This document shows, one piece after another, positions 8,219 through 15,424 of a DNA stretch of 23,577 nucleotides (within the stretch, counting starts at the first letter, position 1; the number at the start of each line of letters is the position of its first letter). Made by a program: the position numbers and the translations under genes. The notes under the pieces are model-generated. The model was not told the origin of the DNA. It made no database searches and saw only the letters and a list, made by a program, of their open reading frames with translations. Where the stretch lies: positions 1 to 23,577 of the forward strand of contig JAFAGU010000166.1 of the NCBI GenBank assembly GCA_019237595.1, written 5' to 3'. The stretch comes from Betaproteobacteria bacterium (GTDB lineage: Bacteria > Pseudomonadota > Gammaproteobacteria > Burkholderiales > SG8-39).

Positions 8219-9117
8219 GGGAGGCCGAAGCGCAACACCTGCCCGCCGGCCTTTACTCGATCCTGGCCGGCCTGTGGCTCGCGTGGGGATTCAACTGGGC
8301 GGCCATCAAGATCGCGGTCTCCCAGGTCCCGCCGTGGACTTTCCGCACGCTATGCCTGGGCCTCGGCTCCGCGGTGCTCTTTGCAGTCCTGCGCGGATCG
8401 GGCCAGTCCCTTGTTGTTCCCAGGAGCCAATGGCGCCGCCTCGCGGTGCTCGCGTTCTTCAACATCACCTGCTGGAACCTCCTCGTAGCGTATGGCGTGA
8501 ACATGATTCCCGCCGGGCGCGGCGCCATCCTCGCGTACATGATGCCGGCGTGGGCCATCCCGCTTTCCATCTGGCTGCTGGGCGAGCGCTTCACGCCGCG
8601 CAAGCTGGTTGGCCTCGCCCTCGGGCTGGGCGGGCTCGTCCTCCTGCTTGCCGATGCTTTTTCCGATCTTGGGCGCGCGCCCCTCGGGTCGTTCCTCGTC
8701 CTGGCCGCCTCGGTCTCCTGGGCCCTCGGCACCGTGCTGCAGAAGCGCTATCCCGTTTCGATGGCACCCGGGCCATACACCGCGTGGCTCATGTTCCTCG
8801 GCGGCGTGCCGATCTTCTTCGGCATGCTCGCCTTCGACGATCTCGCCGCGCTAAGGCAGGTCGAGGCCGGCCCGTGGATCGGCGTGGCCTACAACGTCTT
8901 CATCGCCTTTGCGTTCGCGCACTGGGCCTGGATCAAGATCGCGACCTCGGTTCCGGTGACGGTCTTCTCCCTCAGCATGCTCGTCATTCCGGTCGTCGGC
9001 GTCCTGAGCGGGATGCTCGTGCTCGGCGAGCGCCCAAGCTGGCAGGAATACGCGGCCCTCGCGCTCGTGCTCGGCTCGCTACTTACCGTCGTCGTTCCGG
9101 TGCGTCAGGCCCGGTAG
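8215..9117 (+). CDS. EamA/DMT family transporter
   Basis: The protein has 300 residues with about ten hydrophobic helices arranged as two EamA repeats (roughly 10-147 and 157-297). Each repeat ends in the family hallmark, LGERFTPRKLVGLALGLGG in the first and LGERPSWQEYAALALVLGS in the second. Members of the drug/metabolite transporter superfamily export metabolites, amino acids or drugs across the inner membrane. The start is set by the ATGA overlap with the P450 gene; upstream in-frame codons shadow that gene. The last 13 bases overlap the 3' end of the convergent enolase-family gene. The transported compound is unknown. Confidence 0.9.
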   Translation: MREAEAQHLPAGLYSILAGLWLAWGFNWAAIKIAVSQVPPWTFRTLCLGLGSAVLFAVLRGSGQSLVVPRSQWRRLAVLAFFNITCWNLLVAYGVNMIPAGRGAILAYMMPAWAIPLSIWLLGERFTPRKLVGLALGLGGLVLLLADAFSDLGRAPLGSFLVLAASVSWALGTVLQKRYPVSMAPGPYTAWLMFLGGVPIFFGMLAFDDLAALRQVEAGPWIGVAYNVFIAFAFAHWAWIKIATSVPVTVFSLSMLVIPVVGVLSGMLVLGERPSWQEYAALALVLGSLLTVVVPVRQAR

Positions 9118-10187
9118 CGCTCGAGCACGTCCCGGTCCGGATCCACGCCTAGCCCTGGCGCCTGCGGCACCGCCACCTCCGGCTTGCCGAAGAGCCCCGG
9201 ATAGAGCGTGGCGTCTGCCCAGAGATAAAAAAGCTCGAAGCGCGCCTCCGGAGCGAGCGCCGCAATGAGATGGAGCGTGGCCACGGCGCCCGGTCCGAAG
9301 TAAGGCGAGTGGGGTGCGACGCGCGCCTTGCGTGCGCGCGCCAAATTTGTCACCTTGACGAATTCGCTCACGCCGCCCACCTTCGTGACGGAGGGCTGCA
9401 CGTAGGTGAGCGCGGCAGCGTCCAGCATCGCCTCGAACTGGGTTGCATAGCAAAGGTTCTCGCCCGAGGCGATCGCGACGCCGCTTTGCGCCCCGGTGTC
9501 CCGCAAGCCAGCGAAGTCCTCCGGCGGGAAGACCGGCTCCTCGAGCCATTCCAGTTGATGAGGCGCAAAGCTCCGCGCAGCCGCAAGCGCGTCCGGCCGG
9601 TTCCATTCGCAGTTCACGTCCACCATCAGCGGCACGTTCGCGCCGAGCGCCTTTCGCGCGGCCGCCACCGCGGGCTCCGTGACCTCGTGCAGCTTGACCG
9701 CCTCGAAGCCCTGCGCGCGTGCATGCGAAGCAAACTGCGCGACCAGCGCCGGCTCGGCGTAGCGGAGGAGGCTCGCGTAGGCCGGCAGCTTCGCGGCACG
9801 GCTGCCGCCGAGGAGCGCGTGCAGCGGCTTGCCGGCTGCCTTCCCCGCAAGGTCCCAGAGGGCGATGTCGAGCCCGGAAAGCGCGTAGCACTGGATGCCC
9901 ATGCGCCCGAAGATGTGCAGCTTCTTCTGGATCTTGGCGTTGAGGGCGTCGCGATCCAGCGCGTCGAGCCCGACCGCGAGCGGGGCGATCATGTCGCGAA
10001 CCGCCGCCACCACGGCGGTGCGGCAGTGATAGGAGAACGCTTCGCCCCAACCGACCAGCCCGGCGTCGGTTTCCACGCGCACCAGGCAGAAGTCCAGGCG
10101 GCTGCCGGCGCCGATGCGGCCGCCGCGGCCTTCGCCAATGTGATAGGGGATGGAGAGCGGCAGCGCCTCGACGCGGGTGATCTTCAT
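9105..10187 (-). CDS. Mandelate racemase / muconate lactonizing enzyme family protein (enolase superfamily)
   Basis: The protein has 360 residues: an N-terminal capping domain (about 1-125) and a TIM-barrel. The expected catalytic set is visible: K165 and H167 in VKLHE, metal ligands D190 (VDVN), E216 (WLEEP) and E243 (SGENL), and H293 in APHSPYFGPG. These enzymes abstract a proton alpha to a carboxylate and are dehydratases, racemases, epimerases or cycloisomerases. The K-x-H variant does not fix the reaction. The ATG overlaps the gluQ stop (ATGA), so it is probably translated from the gluQ transcript. The 3' end runs 13 bases into the convergent DMT gene. Confidence 0.88.
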   Translation of the reverse strand: MKITRVEALPLSIPYHIGEGRGGRIGAGSRLDFCLVRVETDAGLVGWGEAFSYHCRTAVVAAVRDMIAPLAVGLDALDRDALNAKIQKKLHIFGRMGIQCYALSGLDIALWDLAGKAAGKPLHALLGGSRAAKLPAYASLLRYAEPALVAQFASHARAQGFEAVKLHEVTEPAVAAARKALGANVPLMVDVNCEWNRPDALAAARSFAPHQLEWLEEPVFPPEDFAGLRDTGAQSGVAIASGENLCYATQFEAMLDAAALTYVQPSVTKVGGVSEFVKVTNLARARKARVAPHSPYFGPGAVATLHLIAALAPEARFELFYLWADATLYPGLFGKPEVAVPQAPGLGVDPDRDVLERYRA

Positions 10188-11035
10188 GGGAACGCGATGG
10201 TACGCCGCCGAGAAATCCGCGCAGGGTCCCAGTTGCGAACCGCGGCCTCCAGCGTGGCCGCCGAGCGCTGACCGAGGAACGCGAGCGCTTGCGGCAGGTC
10301 GGCTGGCGTTGCTTCCGGCGCGCCGGTCTGCTTCGAGAGCTTCTCGCCAGCGGCGTTCACCGCCGCCGGGACGTGAAGGTAGCGAGGCGTCGGATAGCCG
10401 AGCCTGCGCTGCAGGAAAATTTGTCTCGGCGTGGATTCGAGGAGGTCGGCGCCGCGCACCACGTCGGTCACGCCCTCGTCCGCGTCGTCGACGACGACTG
10501 CGAGCTGGTAGGTGAATTCGCCGCCGGGACGCGCGAGGACGAAGTCGCCGACTTCGGCGCCGACGTCCTGGCGGACCTCGCCTTGGACGCGATCCATGAA
10601 GGAGAGGGTCTCGCTGCCGTCGGTGCGTACCCGCAAGGCTCGCACGGCCTTCCCGGGGGCGGCGCCTTGCCGGCAAGTGCCGGGGTAGATCTGCGCGCCG
10701 TCGGGCGCGACCCCAGTCGACGAGTCGGCGATTTCCCGGCGGCTGCAGGCGCACCAGTAGGTCGAGGGTCGGAGCCGCTCGAGCGCGGCGGCGTAGGCGG
10801 CCGAACGCGTCGATTGAAATACCGGCTCGCCGTCCCAATATAAGCCGCACGAGCGAAGGGTTTCCAGTATCCGCTTCGACGCGCCCGGCACGACGCGCGG
10901 CCGGTCCACGTCTTCCATGCGCACGAGCCATTTGCCGCCGGAAGCGCGAGCGTCCAGCCAGCTCGCCAGCGCGGCGACGAGCGAGCCGAAATGGAGCGGC
11001 CCGGTAGGGGAAGGCGCGAACCGGCCGATGTACAT
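10184..11035 (-). CDS. gluQ: Glutamyl-Q tRNA(Asp) synthetase
   Basis: The protein has 283 residues and is a truncated glutamyl-tRNA synthetase paralog without the anticodon-binding domain. The HIGH-like motif is PTGPLHFGSL and the KMSKS-like motif is KLSKQT. Zinc ligands C95, C97, Y117 and C121 match the pattern known from E. coli YadB. The enzyme attaches glutamate to queuosine at the wobble position of tRNA(Asp). I start it at the ATG at 11035. A TTG three codons upstream (11044) is also open; neither has a clear Shine-Dalgarno. It is divergent from the thioredoxin gene with a 46-base gap, and overlaps the downstream enolase-family gene. Confidence 0.92.
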   Translation of the reverse strand: MYIGRFAPSPTGPLHFGSLVAALASWLDARASGGKWLVRMEDVDRPRVVPGASKRILETLRSCGLYWDGEPVFQSTRSAAYAAALERLRPSTYWCACSRREIADSSTGVAPDGAQIYPGTCRQGAAPGKAVRALRVRTDGSETLSFMDRVQGEVRQDVGAEVGDFVLARPGGEFTYQLAVVVDDADEGVTDVVRGADLLESTPRQIFLQRRLGYPTPRYLHVPAAVNAAGEKLSKQTGAPEATPADLPQALAFLGQRSAATLEAAVRNWDPARISRRRTIAFP

Positions 11036-11081
11036 CGCTGTCAAGGGTAATACACTGAGTCAACGAGAGAGAAAGGACGCC

Positions 11082-11468
11082 GTGGCCACCATCGACCTCA
11101 CCAAGGAAAACTTCGAGCAGACGATCAACGGGAACCCGATGGTGCTCATCGACTTCTGGGCACCCTGGTGCGGGCCGTGCCGCGGCTTCGCGCCCGTGTA
11201 CGAGAAGGCGGCCGAGGCGCATCCCGACATCGTCTTCGGCAAGGTGAACACCGACGAGCAGCAGGAGCTCGCCGGCGCCTTCGGCATCCGGTCCATCCCG
11301 ACGCTCATGGTCTTCCGCGAGAAGGTGATCCTCTTCCAGCAGCCGGGCGCGCTGCCGGGCAACGCGCTCGAGCAGGTCATCGCCCAGGCGAAGGCCCTGG
11401 ACATGGCGAAGGTCCACCAGGAAGTCGCCTCGCAGGCCTCGGGCGAAGCGCAAGGCTCGCGCTCGTGA
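11082..11468 (+). CDS. Thioredoxin
   Basis: The protein has 128 residues and the classical thioredoxin active site WAPWCGPC (C30 and C33) with the cis-proline P73 in RSIPTL. It has no signal peptide, so it is cytoplasmic. A C-terminal tail of about 20 residues (KVHQEVASQASGEAQGSRS) extends beyond the usual fold. It reduces protein disulfides using thioredoxin reductase, which is not encoded here. The GTG start at 11082 has AAGGA 4 bases upstream; upstream in-frame codons lie in the divergent gluQ gene. The TGA overlaps the pirin start (GTGA). Confidence 0.93.
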   Translation: MATIDLTKENFEQTINGNPMVLIDFWAPWCGPCRGFAPVYEKAAEAHPDIVFGKVNTDEQQELAGAFGIRSIPTLMVFREKVILFQQPGALPGNALEQVIAQAKALDMAKVHQEVASQASGEAQGSRS

Positions 11469-12157
11469 ACGAAATCCGCCGCGCCTCCGAGCGCGGGCAC
11501 GCGAACCACGGCTGGCTCGACTCGTACCACAGCTTCTCCTTCGCCGACTACTACGATCCGGAGCACACCGGCTTCGGGCCGCTCCTCGTCATCAACGAAG
11601 ACCGGGTAAAGCCCGGCTCCGGGTTCGGCACGCACGGCCATCGCGACATGGAAATCATCAGCTACGTCCTCGATGGCGCGCTTGCCCACCGCGACTCCAT
11701 GGGCAACGGCTCCACCATCGTGCCCGGTGACGTGCAGCGCATGAGTGCCGGAACCGGCGTTCGCCACAGCGAGTACAACCACGATCCGGCCAAGGTCACG
11801 CATTTCCTGCAGATCTGGATCGAGCCGAGCGCCACCGGCCTCGCGCCGTCGTACGAGCAGAAGCACTTCGACGCTGCGGAGAAGCGCGGGCGCCTGCGGC
11901 TCATCGCGTCGCGCGACGGAGCTGAAGGATCGGTGAGGATTCACCAGCATGCCCGGGTCTACGCGGGGTTGTTCGATGGCGACGAACGCGCGAGGCTCGA
12001 GCTCGCCCCCGCGCGCAAGGCCTATGTCCATGTGGCACGCGGCCGCGCAATGGTGAACGGCCAGCTGCTTTCGGGGGGCGATGCGCTGAAGACCGACAGC
12101 GGCTTCGTCAACGTGGAACATGGCGAGGGCGCGGAAGTGCTGGTGTTCGATCTTTGA
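11465..12157 (+). CDS. Pirin family protein (bicupin)
   Basis: The protein has 230 residues and is a two-cupin pirin. The N-terminal cupin contains FGTHGHRDMEIISYVLDGALAHRDS, with metal ligands H57, H59, H101 and E103, essentially the same positions as in human pirin. Bacterial pirins of the YhaK/YhhW type bind iron or copper and some cleave quercetin; others are linked to redox sensing. The physiological role here is open. The GTG start overlaps the thioredoxin stop, so the two are translationally coupled, which fits a redox role. Confidence 0.9.
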   Translation: MNEIRRASERGHANHGWLDSYHSFSFADYYDPEHTGFGPLLVINEDRVKPGSGFGTHGHRDMEIISYVLDGALAHRDSMGNGSTIVPGDVQRMSAGTGVRHSEYNHDPAKVTHFLQIWIEPSATGLAPSYEQKHFDAAEKRGRLRLIASRDGAEGSVRIHQHARVYAGLFDGDERARLELAPARKAYVHVARGRAMVNGQLLSGGDALKTDSGFVNVEHGEGAEVLVFDL

Positions 12158-12194
12158 GCCGGGCTATCGGCGCGATGGAAAAACATCAATAGGC

Positions 12195-12241
12195 GGAGCC
12201 TCGGCCGGCCCCTAGACTCGAGCCTCCATAAGGAGGCAACA
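12195..12241 (+). promoter_or_regulatory. dps leader: -10-like TAGACT and an inverted repeat covering the Shine-Dalgarno
   Basis: TAGACT lies at 12213-12218 within CCTAGACTC, the same 9 bases found before the Prx-Grx gene. It is followed by a perfect 6-base inverted repeat, GCCTCC (12222-12227) and GGAGGC (12232-12237), with an ATAA loop. The right arm is the Shine-Dalgarno of dps, 5 bases before its ATG. The hairpin would hide the ribosome site in RNA if the transcript starts at or before the left arm. Confidence 0.5.
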
Positions 12242-12712
12242 ATGGCGATCAATACCGGCATCCGCGAGAAAGACAGGGCGACGATCGCGCAGGGACTCTC
12301 GCGCCTGCTTGCGGACACGTACCTTCTCTACCTGAAGACGCACAACTTCCATTGGAACGTCGAAGGGCCGATGTTCCAGACGCTGCACACGATGTTCATG
12401 GAGCAGTACACCGAGAGCTGGAATGCGGTGGACCTGATTGCCGAGCGAATCCGCTCGCTCGGCCACTATGCCCCGGGCACGTACAAGGAGTACCTGCGCT
12501 TGGGGAGTATCAAGGAGACGGATGGGCACCCCCGCGCCGAGCAGATGGTCAAGCTGCTCATCGAGGCGCAGGAGGCGGTCGTGCGCACGGCGCGCGGCGT
12601 CCTTCCCCTGGCGGAGAAGGCGAACGACCAGCCGACGCTGGATGTGCTGACGCAGCGCATGGACGTGCACGAGAAGAATGCCTGGATGCTGCGAAGCCTC
12701 CTGAAGAAGTAA
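12242..12712 (+). CDS. dps: Dps family DNA-binding ferritin-like protein
   Basis: The protein has 156 residues with the Dps four-helix fold and the signature HNFHWNVEGPMFQTLHTMFMEQY. Ferroxidase-site residues H37, H49, D64 and E68 have the spacing known from Listeria and E. coli Dps. Dps forms a dodecamer that oxidises and stores iron using hydrogen peroxide, protecting DNA. The N-terminus is short with few lysines, so direct DNA binding is uncertain. It has its own likely promoter, and fumC follows after one base. Confidence 0.95.
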   Translation: MAINTGIREKDRATIAQGLSRLLADTYLLYLKTHNFHWNVEGPMFQTLHTMFMEQYTESWNAVDLIAERIRSLGHYAPGTYKEYLRLGSIKETDGHPRAEQMVKLLIEAQEAVVRTARGVLPLAEKANDQPTLDVLTQRMDVHEKNAWMLRSLLKK

Positions 12713-12713
12713 G

Positions 12714-14105
12714 ATGGCGGCCGCGATGGGCGGCACGCGGATCGAGAAGGACAGCTTCGGCGAGATCGAGGTCCCGGCGGACCGGCTCTGGGGCGCCCAG
12801 ACCGAGCGCAGCCGGCGCTTCTTCCGCATTTCCGGCGAGCGCATGCCGCTTCCCGTCGTGCACGCCCTCGCGCGCATCAAGAAGGCCGCGGCCGAGGCGA
12901 ACGCCGCCCTCGGATTGCTCAAGAACGAAAAGGCGCAGGCCATCCTGCAGGCCGCCGATGAGGTGCTCGCCGGCAAGCACGACGAGGAGTTTCCTCTCGT
13001 CGTCTGGCAGACGGGCTCCGGCACCCAGAGCAACATGAACGTGAACGAGGTGCTAGCGAACCGCGCCTCCGAGATCCTCGGCGGGCCGCGGGGCCAGAAG
13101 CGCCTCGTCCATCCGAACGACGACGTGAACATGGGGCAATCGTCGAACGACGTCTTCCCGACGGCGATGCATGTGGCGGCCGCGCTCGCCGTGCAGGACG
13201 TCCTCGCAGCGGCGGAAACCCTCAAGTCGACCCTACGCGCCAAGTCGGAGGCTTTCAGGTCGATCATCAAGATCGGCCGCACGCACCTCCAGGACGCGAC
13301 GCCGCTCACGCTCGGCCAGGAGTTCTCGGGTTACGTCGCCCAGCTCGAACACGCGCAAGCTGCGCTTCGCTCGGCGCTGCCCGGCCTGCAGCAACTCGCG
13401 ATCGGCGGCACGGCGGTGGGAACGGGCCTCAACACGCACCCCGAGTTCGCCGACCGCGTCTGCGCTTCGCTCTCGAGAGAGCTGCCGCTGCCTTTTTCGC
13501 CGGCGGCCAACAAGTTCGCCGCGCTCGCGGGCCATGAGGCGCTCGCTTTTGCGCACGGCGCGCTCAAGACGCTCGCCGCCGCGCTCTTCAAGATCGCGAG
13601 TGACATCCGGCTGCTCTCGTCCGGTCCGCGCTCGGGGCTGGGCGAGCTTCGAATCCCGGAGAACGAGCCGGGCAGCTCGATCATGCCCGGAAAGGTGAAC
13701 CCGACGCAGGCGGAGGCGCTCACCATGTCGAGCGCCCAGGTGCTGGGCAACGACGTGTCGCTCAACATCGGCGCGGCCTCGGGCCACTTCGAGCTCAACG
13801 TGTTCAAGCCGCTCGTGATCCACAACTTCCTGCAGAGCGCGCGGCTCCTCGCCGACGGCGCGCGCTCCTTCGAGGAGCATTGCGCCCGCGGCATCGAGCC
13901 GAACGCCGCGCGCATCCGCGAGCTCCTCGAGCGCTCTCTCATGCTCGTCACGGCCCTCTCCCCGCACATCGGCTACGACAAGGCGGCCGAGATCGCCAAG
14001 AAGGCGCACAAGGACGGCACGACGCTGCGCGAGGCGGCGCTCGCGCTCGGCCATGTTTCGGCGGCCGACTTCGACCGCTGGGTGCGCGCCGAAGACATGG
14101 TCTGA
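12714..14105 (+). CDS. fumC: Fumarate hydratase class II
   Basis: The protein has 463 residues, the usual length for class II fumarase. The superfamily signature GSSIMPGKVNP lies at about 320-330 and contains the catalytic serine S321; H191 in GRTHLQDATP is the partner acid/base residue. It hydrates fumarate to L-malate in the TCA cycle as an iron-free tetramer, which suits a gene sitting beside dps in oxidative stress. The ATG at 12714 comes one base after the dps stop; a second ATG at 12726 is also possible because the family usually begins around TRIEKDSFGE. Confidence 0.96.
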   Translation: MAAAMGGTRIEKDSFGEIEVPADRLWGAQTERSRRFFRISGERMPLPVVHALARIKKAAAEANAALGLLKNEKAQAILQAADEVLAGKHDEEFPLVVWQTGSGTQSNMNVNEVLANRASEILGGPRGQKRLVHPNDDVNMGQSSNDVFPTAMHVAAALAVQDVLAAAETLKSTLRAKSEAFRSIIKIGRTHLQDATPLTLGQEFSGYVAQLEHAQAALRSALPGLQQLAIGGTAVGTGLNTHPEFADRVCASLSRELPLPFSPAANKFAALAGHEALAFAHGALKTLAAALFKIASDIRLLSSGPRSGLGELRIPENEPGSSIMPGKVNPTQAEALTMSSAQVLGNDVSLNIGAASGHFELNVFKPLVIHNFLQSARLLADGARSFEEHCARGIEPNAARIRELLERSLMLVTALSPHIGYDKAAEIAKKAHKDGTTLREAALALGHVSAADFDRWVRAEDMV

Positions 14106-14720
14106 ATGCCGGTCGTCGCGCTCATCTCGGGTCGCGGCAGCAACATGCAGGCGCTCCTCGACGCGGGCATTCCGCTCGCCGCGGTGATCAGTAATCGTGC
14201 CGATGCGAAGGGCCTCGCAATAGCAGCGGCACGCGACGTCCCCACGGCGGTGGTCGAGCATCGCGCGTATGCGACCCGGGAGGCTTTTGACGCGGCGCTC
14301 GCTGCGGAGATCGATCGCTACGCGCCGCGCCTCGTCGTCCTTGCCGGTTTCATGCGGATCCTCACTCCGCGCTTCGTGGAGCGCTACGCCGGCCGGCTCA
14401 TGAACATCCACCCGTCGCTGCTGCCGGACTTCCCTGGACTGGACACGCACGCACGCGCACTGGCCGCCGGCGCAAAGCGCCATGGTTGCACGGTGCACTT
14501 CGTCACGAGCGAGCTCGATCACGGCCCGATCGTGATCCAGGCCGAAGTGCCCGTTCTGCCGGGCGACACGGCCGATGCCCTGGAGGCTCGGGTCTTGCGA
14601 GAAGAGCACGTCATCTATCCCCGCGCGGTGAAGTGGTTCCTCGATGGCAGGCTCGATCTCCGGGACGGGAAGGTGCGCGTGAAAGGCGGCGATGCGCAGC
14701 TCGTTACTGCTCCTCGCTAG
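14106..14720 (+). CDS. purN: Phosphoribosylglycinamide formyltransferase (GART)
   Basis: The protein has 204 residues. The substrate loop GRGSN is at 9-13, and the catalytic triad is N100, H102 (MNIHPSLLP) and D138 (LDHGP), spaced as in the E. coli enzyme. It transfers a formyl group from 10-formyltetrahydrofolate to glycinamide ribonucleotide in de novo purine synthesis. The ATG directly follows the fumC TGA, and its last 29 bases overlap the start of the DUF3108 gene, so the genes are probably one operon. Confidence 0.96.
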   Translation: MPVVALISGRGSNMQALLDAGIPLAAVISNRADAKGLAIAAARDVPTAVVEHRAYATREAFDAALAAEIDRYAPRLVVLAGFMRILTPRFVERYAGRLMNIHPSLLPDFPGLDTHARALAAGAKRHGCTVHFVTSELDHGPIVIQAEVPVLPGDTADALEARVLREEHVIYPRAVKWFLDGRLDLRDGKVRVKGGDAQLVTAPR

Positions 14721-15381
14721 CCTCGCGTTTCCAGCCCTCGCCGGGCCGCCCGCGCACCTGGAGCTCGAGTGGGAGCTCTTGCGCGACGGCGCGACGATCG
14801 CCGCGGTCACGCATCGCGTGGACCTTTCCGCAGAGGGCAAATACGAAATCAGCGAGGCCTGGGCCGGCCGCGGGCTCTACAGGCTGCTCGGCCAGGCGAG
14901 GCGGGTAAGCCGCGGCGAAGTGAGGCCCGAAGGCCTTCGGCCGGCCGAATACACCGACGAGCGCACCGGCCGCGATCCGGAGCGCGCGAGCTTCGACTGG
15001 AGCCGCGGCACCGTCACGTATCAGTACAAGGGTCCTCCCGCGACCGTGCCGTTGCCGGCGCATGCGACCGACGAGTTGTGCGCGCTCTTCGGCTTTGCGT
15101 TTTCGCCGCCGCGCGAGCCGCTCGTCGAGCAGGACGTCGTGACCGGCCGCGGCATTTCGGACCGGATCTTCCGCAACGAAGGCCGCGAGAAGGTCAGCAC
15201 GCCGGCGGGCGACTTCGACGCCATCAGGCTCGTCCGGCGGAAGGACAGCGGAGAGCGCGCGGAAATCTGGCTCGCCGCAGACCGCAGCTTCCTGCCGGTG
15301 CGCATTCTCCTCGTCGATCGCAATGGGACCCGGGTCGACCAGACGCTCCTCCGCGTCGCCACTACGCCGGCCAGGCCCTGA
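14692..15381 (+). CDS. DUF3108 domain protein, secreted
   Basis: The protein has 229 residues. It starts with a short signal peptide (about residues 1-17, cleavage near FPALA-GPP), so it is likely periplasmic. The rest fits DUF3108, a beta-rich domain: the ends YEISEAWAGRGLYRLLGQ and PAGDFDAIRLVRRKD resemble the conserved parts, and EIWLAADRSFLPVRIL is the typical closing strand. No function is established for the family. It sits directly after purN with an overlap of 29 bases, an arrangement seen in many betaproteobacteria. Confidence 0.82.
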   Translation: MRSSLLLLASLAFPALAGPPAHLELEWELLRDGATIAAVTHRVDLSAEGKYEISEAWAGRGLYRLLGQARRVSRGEVRPEGLRPAEYTDERTGRDPERASFDWSRGTVTYQYKGPPATVPLPAHATDELCALFGFAFSPPREPLVEQDVVTGRGISDRIFRNEGREKVSTPAGDFDAIRLVRRKDSGERAEIWLAADRSFLPVRILLVDRNGTRVDQTLLRVATTPARP

Positions 15382-15424
15382 ATTGTCGAAGGACGAACTC
15401 GAGCGCCCGCGTGTGACCCGGGCC

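Noticed and set aside
7004..10187. A small biosynthetic cluster of P450, exporter and enolase-family enzyme
   Set aside because: The enolase-family gene is on the opposite strand and coupled to gluQ. No scaffold-building enzyme or regulator is present.
9105..11453. A very long minus-strand open frame of about 780 codons
   Set aside because: It only joins the real enolase-family gene to out-of-frame readings through gluQ and thioredoxin. The known protein families in the other frames explain the DNA.
13233..14840. A 535-codon minus-strand open frame opposite fumC and purN
   Set aside because: It is antisense to two certain genes, has a biased arginine-rich composition typical of shadow frames in GC-rich DNA, and shows no recognisable domain.
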